This document shows positions 1 to 5,916 of a stretch of DNA of 8,666 nt, piece by piece (position 1 is the first letter of the stretch; the number at the start of each line of letters is the position of its first letter). Made by a program: the position numbers and the translations under genes. This DNA is from Mucilaginibacter sp. (lineage in GTDB: Bacteria; Bacteroidota; Bacteroidia; Sphingobacteriales; Sphingobacteriaceae): NCBI GenBank assembly GCA_014376655.1, contig JACMRC010000397.1, forward strand, positions 1 through 8,666, written 5' to 3'. The notes beneath the pieces were generated by a model. The model saw only the letters and a list, made by a program, of their open reading frames with translations. It searched no databases and was not told the DNA's origin.

Positions 1-251
1 CTAAATTAAAGGAGGAGGCCGGCGCATTAAGCGGCGCACCTTTAACAAAAAGATCAACCCAGGTAATACGTTATTTGGCGCATAAATCTAAAAGGTCATT
101 TCCGCTAATTGGTGTGGGTGGCATACACTCGGCAGAAGATGCTTTAGAGAAATTGGATGCAGGCGCATCATTAGTGCAATTATATACCGGGTTTATTTAT
201 GAAGGGCCGGGGTTGATAAAAAGGATTAATAAGAAAATATTATCTCTATAA
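1..251 (+). CDS. pyrD: Dihydroorotate dehydrogenase (quinone), C-terminal part
   Basis: This is the 3' end of a gene whose start lies left of the window; about 82 codons are visible, read from base 3 to the TAA at 249-251. The fragment contains GALSGAPLTKRST, then IGVGGIHSAEDALEKLDAGA and VQLYTGFIYEGPGL. These are the FMN-phosphate-binding end of the TIM barrel in class 2 (membrane-associated, quinone-dependent) dihydroorotate dehydrogenase, the fourth step of de novo pyrimidine synthesis. The GVGGI and LYTGF pieces are typical of class 2 enzymes. The catalytic serine and the N-terminal membrane-binding helices are outside the window. The 3' end appears intact. A REPIN-like element starts two bases after the stop codon. 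Confidence 0.93.
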   Translation, partial: KLKEEAGALSGAPLTKRSTQVIRYLAHKSKRSFPLIGVGGIHSAEDALEKLDAGASLVQLYTGFIYEGPGLIKRINKKILSL

Positions 252-252
252 T

Positions 253-321
253 GTAGAGACGCAATACTTTGCGTCTCCGTGCAAAAAATCTCGTCAGAGA
301 CGCAAAGTATTGCGTCTCTAC
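253..321. repeat. REPIN-like element: two GTAG-headed palindromes in inverted orientation
   Basis: Bases 253-277 and 297-321 form a perfect 25-bp inverted repeat separated by 19 bases. Each arm is itself a hairpin: GAGACGCAA, loop TACT, TTGCGTCTC, with GTAG at its outer 5' end. A GTAG tetranucleotide in front of a small palindrome, with two such units facing away from each other, is the described layout of REP/REPIN elements mobilised by RAYT (Y1-type TnpA-REP) transposases. No transposase is present here, so the element would be non-autonomous. It sits in the convergent gap after pyrD and may also act as an RNA 3'-end hairpin, although only a short T run (ATTTTTC) follows it on the plus strand. 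Confidence 0.85.
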
Positions 322-336
322 GTAAACATTTTTCAC

Positions 337-370
337 AAAAAAATCCCATCGGCTTACACCAACAGGATTT
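337..370 (-). terminator. Rho-independent terminator of the tRNA-Cys/small-protein unit
   Basis: Read on the minus strand, AAATCCTGTTGG (370-359), a 6-base loop (358-353) and CCGATGGGATTT (352-341) form a 12-bp stem with three G-U wobbles. A run of seven T follows (343-337). It lies about 30 bases after the stop codon of the 58-residue gene. On the plus strand there is no T run after the stem, so it should act only on minus-strand transcription. Confidence 0.75.
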
Positions 371-401
371 AAAAAAATCACAATTTCTTTTCAGAAATTA
401 C

Positions 402-578
402 TTAGTTGCTTGCAGCTGCTTTAGCTAAAACAATGTTGTTTAAAGTTACCTGGCTTTTAGGTGACTCATTAGAACGACTTCCAGCCTCAAGGTTGGTAGC
501 ATTCTTTAAAAACTGAACTTCTAATCTTGAGAAAGTCTTGTTTCTTCTATCTTTTCTTTTTAAACGTGTTACGCCCAT
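402..578 (-). CDS. Small basic conserved-looking protein, function unknown (58 aa)
   Basis: The ORF reads MGVTRLKRKDRRNKTFSRLE and continues to ...IVLAKAAASN, ending in TAA. It is strongly basic (12 Lys/Arg against 4 Asp/Glu), with the charge concentrated in the first 18 residues, and has no signal peptide or membrane segment. The start follows an A-rich leader with no Shine-Dalgarno, normal for this phylum. Support for its being real comes from its position 35 bases downstream of tRNA-Cys on the same strand, a good terminator just after its stop, and the absence of any competing ORF. The RNA-binding-like basic N-terminus resembles small ribosome- or nucleoid-associated proteins of the Bacteroidetes. 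I do not recognise it as any named ribosomal protein, so that role is only a guess. It probably lacks its own promoter. Confidence 0.75.
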   Translation of the reverse strand: MGVTRLKRKDRRNKTFSRLEVQFLKNATNLEAGSRSNESPKSQVTLNNIVLAKAAASN

Positions 579-613
579 GATGCTTTATTTTTTTAATGTT
601 TTTGTTAACCTTG

Positions 614-684
614 AGGTCGGGAGCGGATTCGAACCGCTGTACGAGGTTTTGCAGACCTCTGCCTAGCCACTCGGCCACCCGACC
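614..684 (-). tRNA. tRNA-Cys (GCA)
   Basis: The 71-base cloverleaf reads: acceptor GGTCGGG/CCCGACC (7 bp), D arm GCC/GGC, anticodon stem GAGGT/ACCTC with loop CTGCAAA (anticodon GCA at 652-650), a 4-base variable loop GTAC, and T arm AGCGG-TTCGAAT-CCGCT. The discriminator base is U73, the known identity base of bacterial tRNA-Cys. CCA is not encoded (TCAA follows), so it must be added by the CCA-adding enzyme. A near-consensus promoter lies immediately upstream, leaving a 5' leader of only about ten bases. Confidence 0.97.
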
Positions 685-698
685 AATTTTAAGGATTG

Positions 699-728
699 CA
701 AAAATAGTAATTATTTATTGCAAGCCAA
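699..728 (-). promoter_or_regulatory. Bacteroidetes-type promoter for tRNA-Cys
   Basis: On the minus strand, TTG (728-726), 19 bases and TATTTTTG (706-699) match the phylum's TTG-N19-TAnnTTTG consensus, with all fixed positions of the -7 box correct. The predicted start is near 692, about eight bases before the tRNA 5' end at 684. The -33 box begins four bases after the stop codon of the upstream methyltransferase gene, so the promoter fits exactly into the 47-base gap. Confidence 0.7.
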
Positions 729-731
729 TAT

Positions 732-1481
732 TTATTTAAGCTTATTTCTACTTATTTCTGAACAGAATATAGCGGTAGCTATCGCAACGTTCAATGACTC
801 AGCCTCTCCACCTCTCGGAATGGTGATAGCTTTAGTTACTAATTGTTTCACTTCATCGCTTAAACCATTGCCTTCGTTACCCATAACTATCAGTCCCTCA
901 GCGCCAAAATTGGTGTTGTAAATATTCTCGCCATCCAGCAACGCACCATAAACCGGCAGTTTGGTACCGGCTAAAACTTCAGGCAAATTAACGTAATGTA
1001 CATTCATCCGCGAAAGCGAACCCATTGTAGCCTGCACTACTTTAGGGTTATATACCTCTACGCAATCTTCAGAACAGATGATATTTTCTATCCCAAACCA
1101 TTCGGCCGTACGAATTATTGTGCCCATATTACCCGGATCTTGAATTCCGTCCAACACTATTGCAAATTTTTTGTTAAGGGTAGTAGCATTTAAAACCGGC
1201 CATTGTGGTATTTTAACAGTTGCTAATATATCGGCAGGGGTTTTTAAAGCACTTATTTTTTCAAGTATGGCAGATGAAATCTCTAAGGAGTTCGTTTTCT
1301 GCGATAATTTGAGCATTTTTGGGGCAATGGTTTCGGTATAGTAAACGGCATCTACCTGGTAAGCAGAATTAATAAATTCTGCTACAGATTTATAGCCTTC
1401 GACTAAAAACAAGCCATGTTCTCTACGAAATTTTTTATGTTGTAAGGACTGTAATAAACTGATATTAGATTTTGAAAGCAT
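732..1481 (-). CDS. SpoU/TrmH-family RNA 2'-O-ribose methyltransferase
   Basis: This S-adenosylmethionine-dependent enzyme probably methylates a ribose 2'-OH in rRNA or tRNA in the cytoplasm. With the start used here it has 249 residues. The N-terminal third (about 1-95, with FRREHGLFLVEG) fits the SpoU substrate-binding domain. The C-terminal SPOUT knot carries all three family motifs: DGIQDPGNMGTIIRTAEWFG (Asn118, Arg124), VMGNEGNGLSDE (Glu203) and IPRGGEAESLNVAIA (Ser229-Leu-Asn231). The exact RNA target cannot be told from sequence; it is RlmB/TrmH-like but lacks features that would settle the subfamily. I chose the ATG at 1481 because homologues typically begin MLSKS.... An in-frame ATG at 1511 would add ten unlikely residues and run deeper into the divergent gene. 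It overlaps the predicted tamL start by 10 bp. Confidence 0.92.
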   Translation of the reverse strand: MLSKSNISLLQSLQHKKFRREHGLFLVEGYKSVAEFINSAYQVDAVYYTETIAPKMLKLSQKTNSLEISSAILEKISALKTPADILATVKIPQWPVLNATTLNKKFAIVLDGIQDPGNMGTIIRTAEWFGIENIICSEDCVEVYNPKVVQATMGSLSRMNVHYVNLPEVLAGTKLPVYGALLDGENIYNTNFGAEGLIVMGNEGNGLSDEVKQLVTKAITIPRGGEAESLNVAIATAIFCSEISRNKLK

Positions 1482-3856
1482 ATATAAGCATAAATAGATA
1501 CCGTATTGCAATATTAAGTATTTTGCTGCTCTTTATAGGCTCGGGGTGCAGTTTAACGCGCGGATTAAAAGGTAATGAGACATTAGTACGCAAAGTTACT
1601 ATAAAGGGCATGGACAAAGAGTTTAGCGAACTGGCGCTAAACTATGTAGATAAAGAACAACAACCCAATAACCAGGTTAACCTGCAGCTTTATTACATTT
1701 TTAATAAAAAAGGTAAAAGAAATATTGGCGAACCACCCGCTATTTTAGACAGTAACCTGGTTGAGTTTTCGCGTTTCCAGATAGAAAAGTTTATTCAGAG
1801 TAAAGGTTATTTAAAAGCCAAGGTAACCGACTCCATAATTATTAAAAAGAAAAAAGCCCAGTTAATTTTCACTACCACACAAGGGCCAATGTTCAGGATC
1901 CGTAAAATTGCCGATAGTATCCCTGACAGAACAGTGCGCGACTTGTATCGTAAAACCCGCCCTGTATTTTCGCATATACAACCCGGCGGGCGCTTTGATA
2001 CCGATAGTTTAGCTTTTGACCGCGATGCTTTTTACCAGGTGATGAAACGCAATGGCTATTATGATTTTTATCGCCAGTACATCAATTTTGCCTACGACTC
2101 TACCTATAACAGCAGCGTTATAGACATGACACTGATCATTGATAACCCGGCCGACAGGACATCGCACCCCACTTATACTATCAATAATACATTAATAACT
2201 ATTGCCACCGCAGGTGGGCGCACTACCGGTGTTGCCGATACAACAGTGGTAGATTCGCAATTTACGTTTGTTGATTACTCGCACAGATTTAAGCCACACC
2301 CGGTTGTTGATTATATTTTTCAGACAAAAGGCGATCTGTACAACTCTAATATGCAGACTATCACAACTTCGCGACTGTCAGAGTTAAATGTTTTTCGTAA
2401 TGTACCCAATCCCATATATATTAAAACGGCCGATAGTACCAACCGGCTAAATACGGTCATCAATATGATTCCGCTAAAACAGATGTCGGACCGTGTGGAA
2501 GGGGAGTTTTTGTTTAACGGCGGGCGGTATGGTTATAACATAGGCAATACATTTACCAATCGTAACATGTTTAAGCAAGCGGTTACCTTGCAGTTAAAAG
2601 TAAACCTGAGTAATTTATATAACAACGACAGCAAGTCTATAAATGGCAAAGGTGTAGAAAACCGCGACTTTAAGATCGGCGCAAGTTTGATATACCCGTG
2701 GATTGTCACGCCTTTTAATCTTGCTAAGCCGGGTAAATATGGCGTACCGCATACTACTTTCTCTACCAATTACTCATTATATTTCCAAAAAGGATTGGTT
2801 GAACGAACGAGTTTTGTAACCTCGGTCACCTATGACTTCCTGGAACAGGCTAACAAGGTACATAGCATAACACCTATTGATATTGAGTTTTCAAAAGGAA
2901 CGATTGACCCGGTTGCCAGGGAGCAACTGTTAAAAGCCAATCGTCTTTCATACATCTTTTTAATAGGCCGTACCGTTTTTACTACCGGCAGCCAGTATAC
3001 CTACCAGGTAAATGGCAATCAATTAAACAATTATAAAAACTTTACCTACTTCCGGGGATCGCTTGATGTTGGCGGCAATATGTTATCGGCGGTAACCAAC
3101 GCTGTTAATACACCGAAAGATACTGAGGGGAAACGCACACTTTTTGGATATAGCTTCTACCAATATACCAAATTTGAGATTGACTTGCGCCTATATAAGA
3201 GTTTTGGTGGCGAGCGCCAGTTTATTTTCAGGGTTAACCCGGGGCTTGGTATACCTTATGGAAACAGTTCGCAGCTGATATTTGAAAAAAACTTTTACGC
3301 AGGTGGCGCTAATGATATGCGTGCCTGGTTACCACGCACCTTAGGTCCGGGCCAGTTTAACAGGGCAATAACTTACGGCGCTGCCGGGACAGATGCAGCA
3401 CCCACACTTGGTGATACTTTGCGCACACGTTTAAAATACATAGACCAGTTTGGCGAGATAAAACTGATAACCAATGCCGAGTACCGCTTTAAAGTGGCAA
3501 ACAACTTCTTTGGATCGAAACTAAAAGGCGCTTTATTTATGGATGCCGGTAACGTTTGGCGCTTACATAAACAGGCAGATAACCCTAATGGCGAGTTCAG
3601 GTTCAATAATATTCTAAACTCATCGGCTATGGATATTGGTGCAGGCTTGCGTTTTGATGTAAGCTTCTTTGTATTCAGGCTTGATGCTGCATTTAAATTT
3701 AAGGACCCCCAATTTAACGGCTCAGAGCAATGGGTATTAATTAACCACGCTAACGAACTGTTTCATGATGGCCCGTTCAAAACCCAATTCATAAAAGACA
3801 ACCGCGAAAGCTACAACTTTATGCAGTTGAACTTTGGCATAGGGATGCCGTTTTAA
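1472..3856 (+). CDS. tamL: TamL-like lipoprotein of the Omp85 (BamA/TamA) family
   Basis: This is an outer-membrane beta-barrel assembly factor. Bacteroidetes use a lipidated TamA variant (TamL), thought to work with TamB in inserting outer-membrane proteins or moving lipids. The protein has 794 residues. The N-terminus has Arg in the n-region, a hydrophobic run AILSILLLFI and Cys26 in GSGC, a slightly atypical lipobox. The residues after Cys (SLTRGLK) are not acidic, so there is no surface-export signal, which fits periplasm-facing anchoring. POTRA-like segments are at roughly 38-150, 155-240 and 255-340. The barrel follows, with the L6-loop motif GGANDMRAWLPRTLGPG (Arg617; here RAW, not the RGY/RGF of BamA) and a final strand ending in Phe (FGIGMPF). 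The start codon appears to be TTG, since a stop codon sits two codons upstream and no ATG gives a signal sequence. The gene is monocistronic in this window and no convincing promoter was found. Confidence 0.88.
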   Translation: MKAYISINRYRIAILSILLLFIGSGCSLTRGLKGNETLVRKVTIKGMDKEFSELALNYVDKEQQPNNQVNLQLYYIFNKKGKRNIGEPPAILDSNLVEFSRFQIEKFIQSKGYLKAKVTDSIIIKKKKAQLIFTTTQGPMFRIRKIADSIPDRTVRDLYRKTRPVFSHIQPGGRFDTDSLAFDRDAFYQVMKRNGYYDFYRQYINFAYDSTYNSSVIDMTLIIDNPADRTSHPTYTINNTLITIATAGGRTTGVADTTVVDSQFTFVDYSHRFKPHPVVDYIFQTKGDLYNSNMQTITTSRLSELNVFRNVPNPIYIKTADSTNRLNTVINMIPLKQMSDRVEGEFLFNGGRYGYNIGNTFTNRNMFKQAVTLQLKVNLSNLYNNDSKSINGKGVENRDFKIGASLIYPWIVTPFNLAKPGKYGVPHTTFSTNYSLYFQKGLVERTSFVTSVTYDFLEQANKVHSITPIDIEFSKGTIDPVAREQLLKANRLSYIFLIGRTVFTTGSQYTYQVNGNQLNNYKNFTYFRGSLDVGGNMLSAVTNAVNTPKDTEGKRTLFGYSFYQYTKFEIDLRLYKSFGGERQFIFRVNPGLGIPYGNSSQLIFEKNFYAGGANDMRAWLPRTLGPGQFNRAITYGAAGTDAAPTLGDTLRTRLKYIDQFGEIKLITNAEYRFKVANNFFGSKLKGALFMDAGNVWRLHKQADNPNGEFRFNNILNSSAMDIGAGLRFDVSFFVFRLDAAFKFKDPQFNGSEQWVLINHANELFHDGPFKTQFIKDNRESYNFMQLNFGIGMPF

Positions 3857-3959
3857 TGTGCAGATATGCAGATACGAGGATGTGCAGATGCTTGTAAATA
3901 TGTATAAAGGTTATTAATTATTTGCACATCAAAATCATTTACACATTTGCACATCAAAA
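3857..3959. repeat. Short-period direct and inverted repeats between convergent genes
   Basis: The left half holds TGTGCAGAT at 3857 and 3881, with the related ATGCAGAT at 3866. The right half holds ATTTGCACATCAAAA twice, at 3920-3934 and 3945-3959. The halves are inverted relative to each other: 3879-3899 pairs with 3937-3955 apart from one A/G change and a 2-base insertion. The array starts at the base after the tamL stop and runs into the last codons of the convergent gene. It may form a 3'-end hairpin for both transcripts, but it has no clean T tract, so it is not a standard terminator. Confidence 0.7.
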
Positions 3960-4487
3960 CAATCCTCGCAACCCATCAAATATACTCTCGAAGAAGGTTG
4001 GCACGGTTAAGCCGTTATGGTGGTTAAAGTATAAGAAAATACAGAAGATGACTATCGCGATGATTATAAATCGCTTAAACATATAGCCTAATAAAACCAG
4101 CGCCAGGGGTATAATTACCAGCAGCATCCAGCTTACATGTATAGGGCGTAGCTTGCCGTCTTGTTTATAAATGTAATAAAGCATAGCGTGCATGCCATCA
4201 TTATTAAAATGCTTTACATAAAAAAAAGCCGACTTATCCAGTTTGTGACGATAAAAGGCTGTGCCCTTTTCAAACCTCATTTGCTCCTGGAAACCATTTA
4301 TAGTGAAAGCAAATACACCTTCAACTTTTTCCTGCACGTTACCGGCGGTGTCTACCGCTACTACGGCTACTTCGCTATCGGCAAAGGGGTTTTCCTTTAT
4401 TACAAATTGCTTAATGGTAATTGTATCGGCAAAAGCAAAACTGCCTGCACACATAATCAATAGCACAACAAATAATATCTTTTTCAT
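3954..4487 (-). CDS. Exported protein with C-terminal membrane hairpin, function unknown
   Basis: I do not recognise this 177-residue protein. It starts MKKILFVVLLIMCAG with a signal peptide, and cleavage is likely after AFA (residues 18-20). Residues 21-115 are mostly short alternating beta-like stretches (SEVAVVAVDTAGN, GVFAFTINGF, SAFFYVKHF), which suggests an immunoglobulin-like sandwich in the periplasm. Two hydrophobic segments at about 120-137 and 140-154 are joined by a Lys-Arg turn, a tight inner-membrane hairpin with the positive residues inside. The tail 155-177 would return to the periplasm. Its TGA stop lies within the repeat shared with tamL. It is divergent from the DUF2147 gene with 104 bases between the starts. 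No enzyme motif is visible. It could be a sensor or a scaffold, but nothing here shows which. Confidence 0.8.
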   Translation of the reverse strand: MKKILFVVLLIMCAGSFAFADTITIKQFVIKENPFADSEVAVVAVDTAGNVQEKVEGVFAFTINGFQEQMRFEKGTAFYRHKLDKSAFFYVKHFNNDGMHAMLYYIYKQDGKLRPIHVSWMLLVIIPLALVLLGYMFKRFIIIAIVIFCIFLYFNHHNGLTVPTFFESIFDGLRGLF

Positions 4488-4528
4488 TTTTTAGTATTAG
4501 GTTTGAGCTGTAAAACAACCCGCAATAA

Positions 4529-4569
4529 AATTAGTTATTATTAACTTATAATGTAACTATAAGCTAATT
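4529..4569. promoter_or_regulatory. Divergent intergenic region with two-part inverted repeat
   Basis: AATTAG (4529-4534) pairs with CTAATT (4564-4569), and CTTATA (4545-4550) pairs with TATAAG (4558-4563). The right half-sites are contiguous while the left ones are separated by ten bases. The element is near the middle of the 104-base gap between two divergent genes, so it could be an operator acting on both or simply AT-rich chance pairing. Neither gene has a clear TAnnTTTG box in this gap; the nearest approach on the minus strand is TAATTTTA. Confidence 0.35.
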
Positions 4570-4591
4570 TCAATTAAAGCACACCTATACA

Positions 4592-5056
4592 ATGCCGCAT
4601 AACCTATTAATGTTTAAGTTTTTACTTGTTTTTTTCCTAACGGGATCTGCCCCGAACATCACCGCTAATCACGATCCTAACTTTATCTGTGGCAAGTGGA
4701 TCTCGACTAATAAAGATTTTATTGTACTGGTTTACCACGACGGAAATACGTTTAAAGCCAAAACTGTATGGTTTAAAAATAAAGATACCAGCAAGGCCAT
4801 GGACGAGTGGACCGATAAACATAACCCCGACCCTGCCCTGCGCACCCGCAAGCTGGTAGGCATGAATATAATGACTGACCTGGTTTACAATGCACGGTCT
4901 GACAGTTGGGAAGATGGTAAGATTTATGATTCAAGCAACGGCCATGTATGGAGCGCAGCGGTTAAAGTAACACCCGAAGGCAGCTTAAAAATTACCGGCT
5001 ATTGGCACTTTAAATTTATTGGCCGAAGTATGACGTTTACGCGGATGGCTAATTAG
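4592..5056 (+). CDS. DUF2147 family exported protein
   Basis: This 154-residue protein has a signal peptide and one small beta-rich domain. The conserved frame of DUF2147 is visible: GKWIS near residue 34, an early DGNTFKAKTVW strand pair, LVYNARSDSWEDGKIYDSSNGHVWSA at about 97-122, and the closing LKITGYWHFKFIGRSMTFTRM. Members are periplasmic, of lipocalin-like fold and unknown function; in some genomes they are linked to envelope stress or growth-yield phenotypes. Two starts are possible: ATG at 4592 or the in-frame ATG at 4610. The second gives a tidier signal peptide (MFKFLLVFFLTGSA..., cleavage after NITA), so the true protein may be 148 residues. It ends TAG inside an inverted repeat shared with yceI. 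Confidence 0.85.
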   Translation: MPHNLLMFKFLLVFFLTGSAPNITANHDPNFICGKWISTNKDFIVLVYHDGNTFKAKTVWFKNKDTSKAMDEWTDKHNPDPALRTRKLVGMNIMTDLVYNARSDSWEDGKIYDSSNGHVWSAAVKVTPEGSLKITGYWHFKFIGRSMTFTRMAN

Positions 5057-5168
5057 AGGTTAGGTCGACCGCGTTCAAAAATAGAAAGGCGATGGGTATT
5101 CAAACTCATCGCCTTTCTGATTAACTTTTATAGCTAAAGATTATTCTAATCTCTAATCTCTAATTAGC
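5048..5168. repeat. Inverted repeat containing both stop codons of convergent genes
   Basis: The 16-base arms at 5048-5063 (GCTAATTAGAGGTTAG) and 5153-5168 are reverse complements except for one position, which would be a G-U pair in RNA. The left arm includes the TAG of the DUF2147 gene and the right arm includes the TAA of yceI. The right arm is part of a direct repeat of CTAATCT units (CTAATCTCTAATCTCTAAT, 5146-5164). A stronger terminator hairpin is nested between the arms. Confidence 0.75.
5083..5118. terminator. Bidirectional hairpin terminator between DUF2147 gene and yceI
   Basis: A 15-bp stem (5083-5097 with 5104-5118, one G-U pair) encloses the 6-base loop ATTCAA. On the minus strand it is followed directly by ATTTTTG, so it should terminate yceI transcription well. 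On the plus strand only a diffuse ACTTTTAT lies 9 to 15 bases further on, so termination of the DUF2147 transcript is probably weaker or relies on the hairpin alone. Confidence 0.8.
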
Positions 5169-5742
5169 TCTTAGCAAACTCGCCATTAGCTTTAATCTGT
5201 ACTTCGTCGCTTAACATTGGTGAGCCAAATTTTGAACCGAAACCAAAGTCAGAACGTTTTATTTCGCCGGTTAACTGGAAACCTGCATCAGGAGCCTGGT
5301 TGGTTGGGTTTGTAATAGTACCGCGGTACCAAAGGTCCATTATAACCGGCTTAGTTACACCATGCAAGGTTAAATTTCCTTTTAATTTATAACGGTTAGC
5401 GCCTGCACCTTTAGTGATACCTGTGCTAACAAAATTCATGGTTGGATATTTTTCGATATCAAAAAAATCTGCGCTTTTTAAGTGGTTGTCGCGTTTTTCA
5501 ATTTCGGTATTAACAGATGCGGTTTGCGCTACAAGTGTAAATTTAGCATCGCTAAAATCGGGTTTGTTAGTTACAACAGTAACATCAAAATCTTTAAATA
5601 TACCTTCAACGTCAGACACAGCAAGGTGCGTAATAGTAAATGTAAGTTTAGAATGATACTTGTCTACTTTCCAGGTAGATTGTGCAGAAACAGCAGTTAT
5701 AGTTAATAACGCTACAGCTAAAATAGAAACGATCTTTTTCAT
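5164..5742 (-). CDS. YceI family periplasmic protein
   Basis: The protein has 192 residues with a clear signal peptide (MKKIVSILAVALLTITAVSA, then QST). The mature part is a complete YceI domain (PF04264), a lipocalin-like barrel that in characterised members binds isoprenoid or other long amphipathic ligands. The hallmarks are WKVDKYHSKLTFTITHL (24-40), RDNHLKSADFFDIEKYP (84-100), KGNLTLHGVTKPV (121-133), RSDFGFGS (163-170) and LSDEVQIKANGEF at the end. I start at the ATG at 5742. An in-frame ATG at 5802 would add 20 residues that span the predicted promoter and would spoil the signal peptide. The gene appears monocistronic, with its own promoter upstream and a terminator at 5083-5118. The ligand is unknown. 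Confidence 0.93.
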   Translation of the reverse strand: MKKIVSILAVALLTITAVSAQSTWKVDKYHSKLTFTITHLAVSDVEGIFKDFDVTVVTNKPDFSDAKFTLVAQTASVNTEIEKRDNHLKSADFFDIEKYPTMNFVSTGITKGAGANRYKLKGNLTLHGVTKPVIMDLWYRGTITNPTNQAPDAGFQLTGEIKRSDFGFGSKFGSPMLSDEVQIKANGEFAKS

Positions 5743-5772
5743 TTTGTGATTTATTGTTTTAAAATATTTCAA

Positions 5773-5812
5773 CAAAAGTAAAAAGATTATTTGTAAATAC
5801 ATGTTTAAACAT
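5773..5812 (-). promoter_or_regulatory. yceI promoter with upstream 12-bp palindrome
   Basis: On the minus strand TACTTTTG (5780-5773) matches the -7 consensus TAnnTTTG at every fixed base. It gives a start near 5766 and a leader of about 24 bases, ending in AATCACAAA before the ATG. No TTG lies at 17 to 20 bases upstream. Instead the perfect palindrome ATGTTTAAACAT occupies 5801-5812, the -33 region. This looks like a site for a regulator, perhaps an activator that replaces the missing -33 contact. The position and motif are seen; the regulatory role is inferred. Confidence 0.5.
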
Positions 5813-5855
5813 ATATTTTGACGTTGGTATGTTTTTTCTATTAATTACCCATAAA

Positions 5856-5914
5856 ATTGATAGTGATTAGGTATAACCGACATAATCAGTCGCGCCTAAT
5901 CACTAATCATCAAT
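5856..5914 (-). terminator. 3'-end stem-loop of the DPP IV gene
   Basis: ATTGATAGTGATTAGG (5856-5871) is inverted at 5895-5914, with a 4-base insertion in the second arm. In RNA this gives a 10-bp stem (AGTGATTAGG with CCTAATCACT) extended by 6 bp past a bulge. A small inner CGAC/GTCG hairpin is also possible in the loop. The arm begins two bases after the stop codon. The minus-strand continuation is TTTATGGG, so the T run is short and termination efficiency is uncertain. Confidence 0.55.
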
Positions 5915-5916
5915 CT

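Noticed and set aside
1482..1511. Longer methyltransferase start at the ATG at 1511
   Set aside because: It would add MQYGIYLCLY, which is not family-like, and increase the overlap with the divergent tamL coding region.
4161..4463. 100-codon ORF on the plus strand
   Set aside because: It is wholly antisense to the unknown membrane-protein gene, which has a clear signal peptide and membrane segments; the antisense frame has no credible domain.
5743..5802. Longer yceI start giving a 20-residue N-terminal extension
   Set aside because: The extension crosses the consensus -7 box and places a second hydrophobic run before an already complete signal peptide.
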